64,000 bases of DNA from Megaustenia siamemsis. Taxonomy: Eukaryota; Mollusca; Gastropoda; Stylommatophora; Ariophantidae. The stretch spans positions 63,568,199 to 63,632,198 of the forward strand of contig JAVIAB010000073.1 in NCBI GenBank assembly GCA_032433765.1, in the 5' to 3' direction. The notes under the pieces were generated by a model. The model did not search any database and was not told the origin of the DNA. It saw only the letters and a program-made list of their open reading frames with translations. Below, piece by piece: positions 32,346 to 43,429 of this stretch. The position numbers and the translations under genes were made by a program. The first letter of the stretch is position 1. Every line of letters starts with the position of its first letter.

Positions 32346-33364
32346 TCTTAACTAATACTAACTGACAGCATAACGCAACACACGCTGCAATAGAGTCTAC
32401 CAACCTCACAATGAAAAATTAATGTATCGACAATTATTTAGAACCAAATAGGTAAGACTGCGCCATCTGTTGCAAGAAATATTATTACTACCAAACTACG
32501 CCACATATTCACTGCAAATTACAAAATAAGAAATAGAAAGATTAATAATAAACTCTATTTTGATTTATTCTATCTAAAATTCACAGGTGAATTCTCAATT
32601 TTTTAAGTGTTATATCTCCGTAACGACTAGACATAGAAATATCCAGCGTGTTGAAGCGGAAGATCAACATTAGATGTATTTCCAGGTCAATTCAAAACGA
32701 GGCTAGGTCTATCAATTGATGCATTTCACGGAAGATTTCGGAGATTAATAACGACGGCAAACGACGCCTTGATAGAAAGTTTATACATGAAAATTTGCCC
32801 TTTTGAATCGCACAATCTGAGAGTGATAAACAGGTTCGTATCGGATTTTGAGCCATAGGTGGGCTCTTGACGGGCCATTACTGATCTAGGATGATAAGGA
32901 CTTGTAAGTGAAGGAGAAGTAGACAGAGGGATAAGAAATGAAATGGCAATACGAGAGAGATGTCCTACATGTTGGATGATAGGTAAAATGTTGAAATATA
33001 AACGTATAAGTAAAAAAAGATTATATATAAAAATAGACTTAGCTGGTTGAATCTGTCCGCTCCGCTCACTTTTTTTTTTTGCCACTCAGTGGTTCATATT
33101 TCCTCCTACTCTTCTAAGAAGAAATGGCAGGAGATTTGTTAATATAAATCATCGTGGATTCTCTGGACTTTGACTTTATTTTAGCTAGGTTGAGGGTAGG
33201 TCTGTCTTCATTAATACTCGCATTCGGTCTCAAATGGACATTTGGTTTCTCATATATATATATATATACACAAGAAAATTTCGGGTTTACATTCGTCCTC
33301 CCTGTTTTGTCTCATTCCGATAGACCCATTCTAGGTATCTAAAGTAAGAAAGTAGTGAAATTAA
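32346..33364. other. No gene recognised
   Basis: The first 200 bp may be the 5' end of the hAT element. The rest shows no shared repeat. Short TA tract at 33251-33268 and poly-T at 33069-33080. Open frames are short and without motif. Confidence 0.4.
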
Positions 33365-33515
33365 AATGTTGTGGCGTTCTGGTATCGTGTTTAGAATTAT
33401 CGGTCTATGTGTCTACTTTGTGTTTGGTGTATGTTTGCAGAGTTTCCTGTAGTGCTTGGAAAACTGGTGTGATGGTTGGGCATCTATAGTATATGTGTTC
33501 TTGATTTTCTCGTGT
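33365..33515 (-). mobile_element. Tx1/L1-like LINE, 3' coding end
   Basis: Antisense text NTRENQEHIYYRCP and ALQETLQTYTKHKVDT, the Glu-His-Cys terminal zinc-type motif of a LINE. It is separated from the rest of its LINE (34338 onward) by the 806-bp hAT derivative. Confidence 0.6.
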
Positions 33516-34337
33516 GTTTGTGTCAGTGGCGTATACTGGTTTTGGGGTCTGGGCTACCGCTGACATAATAAATAAAAACATTCATTATATTCAGTAGGCT
33601 AACATAAAGTAATATTTTCTAATGACATCACTACATTTTAAATTACTTATTTATATGTTAATTATATCCGTCTTGTTTGGGACGAAAATGTCTTGATAAC
33701 TTTGTCATTGAAAGTACTGTTGGGTTGGTTTCTAAGTTTCTGGGGGAATGATTTCTCAATGGACATTAATGCCAAACCAGATAAGCGTTCTTGTGTCTGA
33801 GTTGAGCGACAATAAGATTTGATTCTCTTGAGAGCAGAAAAAGTTCTTTCTACAGATGCTGGTGCGCATAACGTAGTTATAAATAGCTAAGGAAGTTCTG
33901 GTAATCAGATATAGTTTCACTTTCACTTTTAACGCTTCTATTTGGCTAGAGCTAAAAATAACCCATGAAACCGCATTCCTCTATCGGTAGTACCCGCTAT
34001 ATTATTTTGACTCCCATTTTTTTATGTCAAGGTCGTTAATTCTAGGTTCGGATAGAGGAAAAATGTACCGCTAGCTACTAGAGGTTTCAATGTAGAGTAG
34101 TTTCGGTTTCATTCACAAACGTTATAGTGGCCAGAAGAAAACCTTGCTTTAATCTCAACAAATCAAAACAAATCAAAACAAATAAATCATATTGGCCTAC
34201 GAAATGTGTAATAAAATATTAGAAAATTTGTAATATAATTATATAAAAAATATAAATTATCATTTCCTTTTGTATTTCGTTGTTCAGGCTATCAGCGGTA
34301 GCTGGGGTATCATATAGAATACGCCACTGGTTTGTGT
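33516..34337 (-). mobile_element. Non-autonomous hAT element, 806 bp, with perfect 8-bp duplication
   Basis: The body 33524-34329 begins CAGTGGCGTATACT and ends, reversed, CAGTGGCGTATTCT. Both ends carry an inner GCTACCGCTGA. Identical GTTTGTGT flanks (33516-33523 and 34330-34337) are the 8-bp target duplication expected of hAT elements. Inside, on the - strand, only the C-terminal dimerisation region remains (ASVERTFSALKRIKSYCRS, then QERLSGLALMSI), so this is an internal-deletion derivative of an autonomous ZMYM-type hAT. It inserted into the Tx1/L1-like LINE. Confidence 0.9.
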
Positions 34338-34399
34338 TGCACAAATGGCATTTTTCTCCTTGTTCCAGTGGCGTCGCGTTGAACAGAAGTCGATATGCG

Positions 34400-34453
<54 letters not shown>

Positions 34454-36015
34454 ACTTAGTTCTGGGTTGTGCAGGTTCTTAAACGTGTCACTGTAATTTT
34501 TAATGTTGTGTGCGTAACCCCATTTGATCCTTCATAATAGTGATGGGGCTTGTTGTTTTATTAATTGTTGATATATGGTTTTTAGTTGTCTGGTTCATGG
34601 GGTGTTCATTTCCCTGTTTGGCTTGTATGCACGACCTGTAAAAAGCAGGCACGGGGCCGTAATGGTGTAGGCTTGCATTGTTGATTTTCGCGTGTCTGAT
34701 GAGCTTGAGCCCCATGTAGTAATGGGCGAAAGGATAGTTGTGTGGTCGTTGGACGATGCGTCCCAAATGGCCGATTCTGATGGATTTTATTGTGGACTCG
34801 ATGTAGGCTTGCATTGTTGATTTTCGCGTGTCTGATGAGCTTGAGCCCCATGTAGTAATGGGCGTAGTTGTGTGGTCGTTGGACGATTTGATGATGGATT
34901 TTATTGTGGACTCGATGTCTTGAGGAGCGATATTTCGTGTTCTAAGCTGCCGATGTGTCGAAAGATGAAACTGTTGATGCGTTTGTTGATTTCTTGAGTA
35001 ATGTGTTGACGTGGATAGAAAACGATGACAGTGTAGTGTAGCCTGGGTATGATGAGTTTGTTGACGATGACGCTTCTGCCGAAGATGGTTGATGATTTGT
35101 ATTGGTATCTCAGCAGGGTGTTGGTAATTTTTGCGATTAGGGCCTGCCATGTGGGTTTGGACGTCGACGGGTGACAGTCCTTAAGGGAAATCCCTTCTAT
35201 TCTGCCACCTGTCGAACTCCACGCTAGATGACTTCTTCACGTTGATTTTCGTTCCGCTGCCGTTGCCGAATTCTGTGAATGTTTTGATGATGTTTGTTAT
35301 TGAGCTGTCGCTTGTGGGGAAGAAGATGGTGTCGTCGGCGTTAGCCTTGAGCTTTCGTTGTCCTCCCCCTGGTATAAAGGTGCCTCTGATGGGGTCGGTT
35401 TTTCCCCTCTTATCTTTTCGAGTGGCGGCTCTATGGCTAGGACGTACAGCAGCTGAGACAGCGAGCATCTTGTCTGACGGACCTGGTTAGTGTGAAGGAA
35501 TCTGTGAGTTTGTGATTTACGAGGACTTTGCGCTCAAGTTTGGAGTACAGGATGTTGATCCGTCGTCGAAAGTTGTCTCCTATGTTGCAGTTGCACAGCA
35601 TTTTGTGTAGGTAAAAGTGCGATACCTTGTCAAAGGCCTTTTCTTGGTCTAAGTACAGGATCGACGTTTCATCCGTGTATGTAGGTGATGATGTCCGTAT
35701 GAAGTGGGTGTGGTCGTTTATGTTTCTGCCTTGGATGCTGCACTGCTGGTCTTCGTGGACGATTGATCAAATGAACGGCTTTAGCTTGTTCGTCAGGGAC
35801 TTTGTGAGTGTTTTTTAGTGAACGTTGAGCAGCGATATCTGTCTGTAGTTTATTAGTTGCGTATTTTCCGTGTTCTTCCGGAGTAAGGAGATGTATAACT
35901 CGCTCAGGCTCGGAGGTAGATGTCCTATGTCGAAGAGGTCCTTAAAAACCTTCAGTAGGACTGGGTCTAAGACGGGGAAAAAATGTTGATAGAACTCCGC
36001 GGTGAGTTCGTCGGG
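34338..36015 (-). mobile_element. Tx1/L1-like LINE, RT region
   Basis: Antisense, broken. It has GPDELTAEFYQHFFPVLDPV and DIGHLPPSLSELYISLLRK (frame 35815-36060), a region for the KAFDKV palm helix near 35630, ANADDTIFFPTSDSS (the catalytic box, reading A-D-D) and INVKKSSSVEF (35181-35468), then diverged sequence with an internal duplication near 34660-34920. The G-P-D-x-L-x-x-E-F-Y pattern is typical of Tx1 and L1-like LINEs. It is cut at its 5' side (36015) by unassigned sequence. Confidence 0.7.
34402..34451 (+). repeat. (CT)n microsatellite
   Basis: About 25 uninterrupted CT units inside the LINE remnant. Confidence 0.95.
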
Positions 36016-36509
36016 TCCTGGTATAAACCTGTAAATCAAAGATATGAATTTCAAGGTCATGAGTGGACGTAAGAATGTTTTAAATAAAATATTGATTTGG
36101 GAGTGACTAGTATGATTAAAAATAACTCTAGACAGACTAAGGAGGTCAAGGTCGCGCTTAAGTGGAAAATATTTTTAAAAATTAAATTAGAATGGGCCGG
36201 ACGAACGTAGGAGTCAGACACAACGTCAACAGAGAACAATAAGCGTGGGAGGATAGACAGAAAACGAATGACCGGAAGTCAGTCAAAAGGAAATCCTACT
36301 CTCAGTCGAAATAGAAGATCAGACTTACAGGAGCGGAACGCTCAGAAACAGATACAGAAGCTTCGGGGGCAGATCAGATCAGAGACAGAACGTTGGCCGG
36401 AAGGGCACTAAGATAAGAGAGATACTTATAGGAGCGGAACGTTCGGACACTCCGAAGAAGCAGAAAGCTCAGAACCAGTTCAGATCAAAAATAGAGACCG
36501 GCACACTTA
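36016..36509. other. Unassigned insert between two LINEs
   Basis: It separates the Tx1/L1-like LINE from LINE-g. It carries a two-copy block of about 100 bp (AGGAGCGGAACG at about 36330 and 36432). No coding content. It may be a solo LTR or non-autonomous element; ends not defined. Confidence 0.4.
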
Positions 36510-37457
36510 CTTAGCACTCAGAGACGAGTCGAGATAGCCGCCGGATCCTGGGTCCAGCCACCAACATACTTTCCTCGCGAGCCCATAACGCCAGATCATC
36601 TGCGTTATATTGCTGAGTGTATTCGGGGTGGAATGTCCATTACGATGTCATTTATGAAAATTAAAAAGAGTGTTGGGGACAAGACTCCGCCTTGTGAGAC
36701 ACCTTGTTCGATAGAGACCTTCTTATTTAGTTTACCTTGAATTTGTACTCTGGCCGTTCTATCCTGAAGTTATTGAGAGACCCAGTTGAATAAACGACCC
36801 TGGATGCCAAGTCTAAAAAACATGTTCTTTAAACCCTCTCGCCATACCCTATCAAAAGCCTTCTCCATGTCGACCCACACTGCCAGTGTGTGTTTCTTTT
36901 CTTGTAGAGCATTCTCTATTTCCTGTGCAATGTAGGTGACCAAGTCTTCAGTTGATCTGTGCTGACGGAAGTCACTTTGATGTGGTACGATCTGTTGTTT
37001 TGTCTCCGAAAGCCACATAAGTCTTCTGTTAACCAGCCTTTCCATGAGTTTACTCAGGCATCTCAGTAGGCTAATTGGTCTATAGCTACTTGGGTCTAGT
37101 GGGTCTTTTCCACGCTTGAGGATGGGCACCATAATAGCTTCTTTCCAGATTGCCGGCACATGACCTCTCTTCCAGCTAGCATTTATTATCCTTAGAAGCT
37201 GGCTCTTGGCTTTCTGTCCCAGATTTAGGAGCATTTCGTTGGAAATTCCATCTTTACCAGGGGAACTTTTGAGCTTCAGTCCTTTGAGAGCAACATCTGA
37301 TTCAGTTGTGGTAAAGATTGTCGTCTAATGCTCTTCATGTGCTAAAGGCATGTGTTTTGCATCTTGGTTTTCCTGTCTTGCAGCTTTCTGTTTGTCTTTT
37401 GGAATGTTTATTCTACTAATGTTTTTGTAAGTCTCTATCAGTAGAATTGCTGCCCTT
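36510..37457 (-). mobile_element. LINE-g (Jockey/I-type RT), first part
   Basis: Antisense. The frame 36770-37234 holds RT motifs: WKEAIMVPILKRGKDPLDP, SSYRPISLLRCLSKLMERL, FRQHRSTEDLVTYIAQ and AVWVDMEKAFDRVWREGL. Further on, NADDLALW at about 36590-36620 is the catalytic box. N-terminal text GKDGISNEMLLNLG lies at about 37240. It is interrupted at 37457 by a Penelope-like insertion and continues at 37925. Confidence 0.8.
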
Positions 37458-37924
37458 TTGCCTGTGAGGAAAAATTGAAAAAAAAAAAAGAAAAAATGGT
37501 ATGTTAGAAGCTTTACGTGATTAGTAGACGACACAGATTCGAACGACGTTTCGGCTCAATAGGCCTTCAACAGGAACAAACAAACAACATACACACACAG
37601 ATATGTGAATAAATAAAACTAATCCTACATAGCTAACTAGTAATGAAACATCAAAAACAAAATAATCGAAATATGTTGACTTCCCTGTGTGTCGTGGACA
37701 GTGGTCAGGCTATGAAAGGAATTTCTCACGGCAGTAGCTGTAATTTATACCCTGTGGTCAGAGGTGAAGGGTTCTAAAAATACACGAGTGGGGGGAACGC
37801 TATCTAGGTACGTCGACTACAAAGGCACTGGAAATATCTGAAAGTATCTAAGGGCCCATAAATACATGTATACACACACAGAGATGCGTGTATACATATG
37901 TACACGTGCAATTGCCTGTGAGGA
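37458..37924 (-). mobile_element. Penelope-like repeat in LINE-g, 13-bp target duplication
   Basis: The body 37471-37911 (441 bp) is flanked by TTGCCTGTGAGGA at 37458-37470 and 37912-37924. Its left 210 bp match one arm of the fold-back element at 916-1365, including GGCC...GAGCCGAAACGTCG (reversed). The rest is unique here. The LINE-g frame reads straight across the duplication (...AHNQNILTGKRAAILL), proving where the insertion fell. Confidence 0.85.
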
Positions 37925-37984
37925 TGTTCTGATTGTGTGCTAATGATATTGGAAGTCGGTGTACCGGGGGAACAACTTTTAATT
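37925..37984 (-). mobile_element. LINE-g, short continuation
   Basis: About 60 bp reading PVHRLPISLAHNQNILTGK across the duplication into the frame at 37457. It is cut again at about 37985 by the LTR-like insert. Confidence 0.6.
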
Positions 37985-38845
37985 AAAACGTCTTTATGTT
38001 GTATTATTATGAACAGTGAGCCAATACAACTGTAGTGATCCTTTAATCTTTATTTCTTGAACAACTTGTTTATTACTTATGACGAATTATGAATCAATTG
38101 TCAACACTTCAATGAACATAAATTAAATTCCAAAAACAGTTCTCACTATGTGATCAATTCAACTAAAGTTCAACAATATAAACTTAACAACCAAGATGAT
38201 TTTATATACAAAAACCTGCTTCGACATATCATCACTTGTCCATGTTCACTCTGTTAATTTCTCAGAGAAATCTAACCGACCACAATCCCTTGCACACGTT
38301 GCGAAGACAGGATTGTGTCAGATGCCCAGAATTCAAGACCAAGGCCACACAGGCCCATTCTGGTCAGTCTCGCCTTGAGACGAAGGACACTCCTTGACCA
38401 CGATCTTAGTTGAGACGTCGTTGAGACACTAGTTAAACCATCCCAGCGGTGAAGGCAACTGTTCATCAGTACTGTTTTCCCATGCAAACCATCAGTACTA
38501 CATGCAGTGAGAGTCGCCATGGTTAGACTTCAATCAAGCGACATCCGCTATTGGATTTCTGTACATCTGTGTTGGCTGCATCACTCAGCAACCATTCCTT
38601 TCCACTGCACGGCTCCACCTTCACTCTGGCCTCTCTAACCGACGCTCCCGCAACTTCTCAAATTTCTAACTGCCAAAAGCTACGTCATCATATTTTTACG
38701 TCACTTTATTATCCCTACGCACTGCATTGCACCAATTTTGTCTCTACTTATTGTGGCGTGCATCAATTCTGTTTCTACCTATTTTGGCGCGCAACAATTC
38801 CGTCTCCTCACATTTTTGGTGCGCAATTTCACGTCTACATCGACA
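37985..38845 (-). mobile_element. LTR-like insertion in LINE-g
   Basis: About 860 bp. On the - strand it starts TGTCGATG (38838-38845), has 31-bp direct repeats near its start, a TATATAAA box (38201-38208), and AATAAA signals at 38049-38054 and near 38070. That order fits a solo LTR. The left end and target duplication could not be fixed. The 82-codon - strand frame at 38272-38520 lies in the U3-like part and has no recognised motif. Confidence 0.45.
38725..38845 (-). repeat. 31-bp direct repeats
   Basis: CAATT(T/C)TGT-type starts at 38733, 38764, 38795 and 38824 (steps 31, 31, 29), each unit ending in TTTTGGCGCGCA-like sequence. Enhancer-like repeats of this kind are common in LTR U3 regions. 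Confidence 0.7.
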
Positions 38846-39065
38846 GTTGTTTTCGTCACTCAGAGCTTTCGCAAGTTTCCATAGTTTATGACCATTTTTG
38901 TCTAGATTAAGGCTCTCTGTTTTGTCTATCCAGCTCTGTCTTGCCGATATCATGACCTCACGTCTGTATTTGGCTGAGGCTGCTTTGTAGGCAATGTTGT
39001 TCTCTGTACTGTGTGATGTTTCAGCTAGTTCTCTGGCAGTCCAGTTCCTCTTCTAGTCTTTGTAT
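38846..39065 (-). mobile_element. LINE-g, upstream linker part
   Basis: Antisense text SWIDKTESLNLDKNGHKLWK and LAKALSDEN, the segment before the RT in I/Jockey-type elements. It is the 5' continuation of LINE-g beyond the LTR-like insert. Confidence 0.65.
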
Positions 39066-39109
39066 AATCTGAATAATATAATCGTTAATGATGTTGTACA
39101 ATTCGGTGA

Positions 39110-39340
39110 AACATAACCATATCGGGCACATCATAAGAAAAGGAAAATTGGAAAACTTGATTAAAACAGACAAAATACAAGAAAAGAAAGATCGCAGACG
39201 ATAAAGAGAAGATACAAGCTAGTCCGTGGCACGGAAAACAGTCAACAACAGAATTGATATCATGTACTGAGGATAGAAAATTGTGGAAGGATATGATCGC
39301 CTACGCTAACCGTTACAACACACTATGATGATGATATTTC
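39110..39340 (+). mobile_element. RTE-c LINE 3' end
   Basis: Matches 63215-63425, from the HIIRKGKLE-type stretch to the ATG-repeat tail (39322-39335). 5'-truncated. Confidence 0.8.
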
Positions 39341-39904
39341 TTGAGATAATTATATAAAAACAGCCATTTTAAAATTGTACAAGAAATGATAAATTATATG
39401 CACGTGTCAACATTCATATTTGTAATGTGGCCAAAATTGTAGCATTAAAACAATTGAAAATTAGTAAACTAAATATTTAATTGAACATGAATAGTCATTT
39501 CTATCTATAGATCACAACCATTTCCCCACACTACTTTCAAAATCATGGGAATCATGTTTGAGCTTAGAAGATTCAAATTATTTTTTTTTAAAACATACAT
39601 CTACGGAATATATACGTTGTGTTCATTTTTTTTTAAAATTGCAACTTCTTCTTTCAAGCAAAACTATAATAGTTTTAATTATTTATGAAATTTATCCTAT
39701 CTTTGTCAGTGGAAGTAAATCAGAGTCATGTATAACCAGTCCTTACAAAAAAGACAGTGAATTCTGGAAACTAGACAAAGACAATGAAATATTTTGAGAC
39801 AACTAATGTAGTTTCACATAAGAATGTTGAGAATACCATGAATAGCAATATTGCGTTCACAAATGGTTGCCGAGGCATTTTCTTTAATTTCTATTACTGT
39901 CGCC
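39341..39904. other. AT-rich, no gene recognised
   Basis: Only a 35-bp RTE-b scrap (AGAATGTTGAGAATACCATG at about 39822) is recognisable. The open frame at 39558-39797 lacks any motif or splice context. Confidence 0.5.
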
Positions 39905-40193
39905 TGATTTGTTTTCAATAGCAGAGACGGAGAATGACCTACAAGAAATGATAGACATAGTGGTAAAAGAAAGCAACAAAAAAAAAGGGTCTAAGTCTGA
40001 ATAGTAAGAAAACAGAAGTAATGGTCAAATCGAAGAAACAATCATCATCATGCAGCATAGAAATAAACAGGACAAATCTGAAACAAAGTGCAACGCTTCT
40101 AATACTATGGCACAATAATAACATCAGATACACTAGATGCACCACAGAAATAAAAAGCAAAATAGCTCAGGCCAAAATAGCATTACCACGTAA
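39905..40193 (+). mobile_element. RTE-c LINE internal fragment
   Basis: Matches 62690-62930: broken ENDLQEMIDIVVKESNKK and SLNSKKTEVMVKSKK text through KIAQAKIA. It ends at 40193 where an opposite-strand LINE begins. Confidence 0.75.
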
Positions 40194-41460
40194 GGGTTGA
40201 TAGTACATTTGATTTTAATAGTTTAAGTTTTGTGTTTGTGCTGATGAATTTTGATTTCCACAACTTTTCAAGGCTTCTGAAAGACATTGCTGCTTTAGCT
40301 ATTCTGATTCTAATTTCTTTGCTTGTATCCCCTTCTCGATCAATGCGACTTCCAAGATAGATAAAGTGATCGATCTCTTCCACTGGTTTGTTTTCCATGT
40401 ATATTTTGTCGTCTGTTGGAATTAAGCTTTTCATGATTTTAGTCTTTTCATGATTGATCTCAAGCCCAGTTTTGCTGGCTATTGATGATAGTTCATTTGT
40501 GTTTTCCTGCATCGTTTTTATCTGACTGCTGATGAGAACTATGTCATCAGCAAAGTCGAGGTCCTCCAAATGGTCTCCTTGTATCCATTCGATGCCTTTT
40601 AAACCAGTGCAGCATTTCTTCATTATGAAGTCCATAACAACTCCAAATAACAAGGGCGATAAAATACATCCTTGTTTAACCCCTGTTTCTATTGTGAAAC
40701 ATTCGCTCAGTCCTTCCTCTGTTCGAACTGCACATGTGTAACCATCATACATGTCTTTAATAATATTTATGATTTTTGATGGTAAGTCATATTGAATCTC
40801 GATGAATACTGTCAAATGCTTTTTTGAAGTCGATGAAGTTAAGTACAAAAGGTTTTTGCTTTTCAATGTGTTCCTCCAATATAAGTCGTAGAGTAAACAT
40901 GTGGTCAAAGCAGCTTCTCCATTTTCTAAACCCAGCCTGTTCTTCACGCATTACTGTATCTATTGAATCCTTTATTCTATTTAGGATGATTTTGCAGAAT
41001 AACTTTGAGGCAACTGACAAAAGTGTCACGCCTATCCAGTTATTACTATCTCTATGATTGCCCTTTTTAAAATCTTAACAATGATTCCTTTTTTCCATTT
41101 ATGAGGCGTCTTTGCTTTCCAAATGATGTTGAACATTTTCTGGAGATGTATTAAATTATGGCTATCGATTGCCTTGAGGCTCTCAGCTGTTAACTTATCC
41201 TCTCCAGCAGCCTTGTTATTGGTCATACGCTTTAAGGTGGTTTCTATTTCGCTCAAGGTGAAGTCTTCTAAATTTACATCTAATTCTGCTGCTGGTGTTT
41301 CAGCTTCAAAATCTATTAAACTGTGGGGTAGTGGACGGTTAAGAATTTCTTTGAAGTGTTCCGCCCAACGGGCTTTTATGTCTGCGCTTGTTGTTAGCAT
41401 TAATCCATATTTGTCTAGAATTGGTGTTCCACTGGATGTATATGTGTTTGTCAGCATCTT
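40194..41460 (-). mobile_element. LINE-i reverse transcriptase (FADD type)
   Basis: Antisense. Three overlapping frames (41032-41457, 40787-41029, 40183-40947) give a nearly complete RT: WAEHFKEILNRPLP, NKAAGEDKLTAESLK, VTLLSVASKLFCKIILNRI, EEQAGFRKWRSCFDH, NFIDFKKAFDSIHRDSIW, GVKQGCILSPLLFGVVMDF, DFADDIVLISS and GLEINHEKTKIMK, FIYLGSRIDREGD. The catalytic Asp pair is intact. A frameshift and one short deletion are needed. Endonuclease and C-terminal tail are absent. Confidence 0.85.
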
Positions 41461-41529
41461 TTGTACAGTATAGAGAGAAATTATTTTTCTCCGGCTTGGT
41501 ATAGAACCGTTGATCAGAGGTTTAACAAG

Positions 41530-41785
41530 CCGCTATCGTAAAAAACGATTTTGTTAATGAAACGTAGACCTGATACAGAATGTGTAAATACTTAGTCACA
41601 ACTGGCAAAATACAGGGAAAAAGATATCGCTGGCGACAAAGAGAGAAAATATTAAACAGCTTTGTTTCATGGCATAGGAAACAGCCAACAACAAAATTCA
41701 TACCATGCACGATAGATAGAAGGTTGTGGAAGGACATGATCGCCTATTTCAACCCGTGTGGGACATGATTATGATTACAGTCCTA
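41530..41785 (+). mobile_element. RTE-c LINE 3' end
   Basis: From YLVTTGKIQGKRYRW-type text to TGTGGGACATGATTATGAT, as at 63245-63425. Confidence 0.8.
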
Positions 41786-41861
41786 GAAGTTTTTTGCATG
41801 GGATCCTATTTTTTCCCCACCTATACCATTTTAGAATTAATGAAATCTATTATGAATTTTA

Positions 41862-41955
41862 TATATTTAAATTATTTATTTAATAATTTTATTATTATTA
41901 ATTAATAATAAATCAATATTAAATAATTATAAAATTAAATTATTTAAATAACACC
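41862..41955. repeat. AT-only imperfect palindrome
   Basis: About 90 bp, almost pure AT, roughly symmetrical around ATTAATTAAT near 41900. Its outer parts are TTTAAATTATTTATTTAAT and its approximate complement. Confidence 0.6.
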
Positions 41956-41989
41956 AACCTCACGAATGTAGACGTAGACGGATCTGTCT

Positions 41990-42045
41990 GTCATGAGATG
42001 TTAATTTGGTTGATTCCACTGGCTTGAGAGGTTGAGCATTATTGA
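41990..42045 (+). repeat. R1 scrap
   Basis: GATGTTAATTTGGTTGATTC, matching the 3' part of R1 at 44112-44160. Confidence 0.5.
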
Positions 42046-42064
42046 CGGAACTGTCTGTCTAGGA

Positions 42065-42185
42065 TTGGTAAATTCAGCCACAAGAGATGTTCAGTAAAGC
42101 AGCATCCAGTATGAGACACTAATGTGTTACCAAACTACTGACTTATCATGATTGCATGATACCAACCGTCTGTCAAGACGCCAAA
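42065..42185 (+). mobile_element. LINE-k 3' end
   Basis: Reverse complement of 1857-1985, covering TTCAGCCACAAGAGATGTTC to CGTCTGTCAAGACGCC. It shows that LINE-k ends near this point. It runs into a TA tract. Confidence 0.65.
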
Positions 42186-42186
42186 G

Positions 42187-42225
<39 letters not shown>
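42186..42225 (+). repeat. (TA)n tract
   Basis: About 18 TA units between LINE-k and R1. Confidence 0.9.
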
Positions 42226-42227
<2 letters not shown>

Positions 42228-42975
42228 ACTTCCGACTCCTAGTTGGCGGATCTAGTCCACGTTCTCTTGATCACTGCAGAAAGTGCATTCGGGGTCTGAT
42301 TAATTTCCGTTCTCCGTTGCACTTTTCTGCGTTAAAGTCAAAATGATGATTTTTTACATCTGCGCCGCTAATGCGAAGTCGTGCGCCGGCAACAGTCCCT
42401 TTTTGACAATTCAAGTGTTGTGAATGCGCGACCTTCCACCGTCTAGACTTGTTCTGCGCTCTACGTCACATTGGTGCTGTTCACGTCCGTTGTTGGAATT
42501 CCTTGACGCAAGTTATTTACATGTTACTCATTAATGTGAAATGCTTCGTCAGCCGCAGTTTTATCTCTTTAGGGAATTTGCACCGTGTTTTGTTCGTTGT
42601 AGGCTGCATTCACTAGAGTAATAAAAAATCTAAAGGGCACGTCATTACTGTGCTTGCGACATTGTTATGTGTGCTACGTCATCGTAATGGCTCATCGTAA
42701 ATCCCTTGACCGGCCTTACGTTGATCTTACGGTCTGTTGTTTGATGTGCGACAGGGATAATATGACGACTAACTGTGTGTTTATATATATTCTGAATTGG
42801 AGTCAACAACGATGGCCTAACATCATCAAGCGCTATACATTTTTAAAAAAATATGACGATCATCATTTTCAGGATGACGTGAACTTCGGGGTATATGGTG
42901 GATAGGCGGCAGGAACCATTGAAGGCTATGCATGAAAAGTGTTCCTTGTTGCAGTTTCCTCATATTCCCAGTCCA
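42226..42975 (+). repeat. R1 copy, left two thirds
   Basis: Starts GGGACTTCCGACTCCTAG and GGCGGAT, matches 3995-4905 with a few short gaps, and is cut at CCCAGTCC (42973) where SINE S1 begins. The inner motif GAACTTCGGGGTATATGGTGG is conserved near 42880. Confidence 0.75.
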
Positions 42976-43294
42976 TGGGGGACTTGTTGGTCTCGAGGCA
43001 AGACGCCGGCCTCGGGACAGAGAGGTTGTAGGTTCAAATCTCGGCTACACCGTTGGGATTTTTATTTATGATTTCTCTCTGCGGCAACTACCCCTGGTCT
43101 CAGCAGCGAGACCCAGCTTGAAATGTCAGTTACTCATCGATGGAAAAAAAACGTGAGTACCTCCGAAGTCGGAGTTATCTGCCTGTGCGGCGAGGGAATC
43201 CTGTGCACGCGGCTGCCAGGGAAAAATGGATTAACATACAAAATTGCAGTTCCTAATCTCTAGGGACTTCGTCAGAGTTGAAAGCTGGCGAACG

Positions 43295-43295
<1 letters not shown>
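42976..43295 (+). mobile_element. tRNA-derived SINE, family S1, copy 2
   Basis: The tRNA-like head (GGGGGACTTGTTGGTCTCGA) carries a box-B-like GGTTCAAATCTC at 43031-43042. The body is as in the copy at 13236. It ends before a TA tract, which may be its 3' tail region. It replaced the right part of an R1 copy. Confidence 0.75.

Positions 43296-43302
<7 letters not shown>

Positions 43303-43363
<61 letters not shown>
43303..43363 (+). repeat. (TA)n microsatellite
   Basis: About 30 uninterrupted TA units at the SINE 3' side. Confidence 0.95.
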
Positions 43364-43367
<4 letters not shown>

Positions 43368-43429
43368 TTTTAATCACAAATGTTAGGTAAACTGCACATA
43401 ATTATCAAAACGGTAATTGTAATTGTTAT

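Noticed and set aside
34500..35150. 216-codon His/Thr-rich frame
   Set aside because: Wrong-frame reading of the Tx1/L1-like LINE remnant, including its internal duplication.
39558..39797. 79-codon open frame
   Set aside because: AT-rich with poly-T content and no coding texture.
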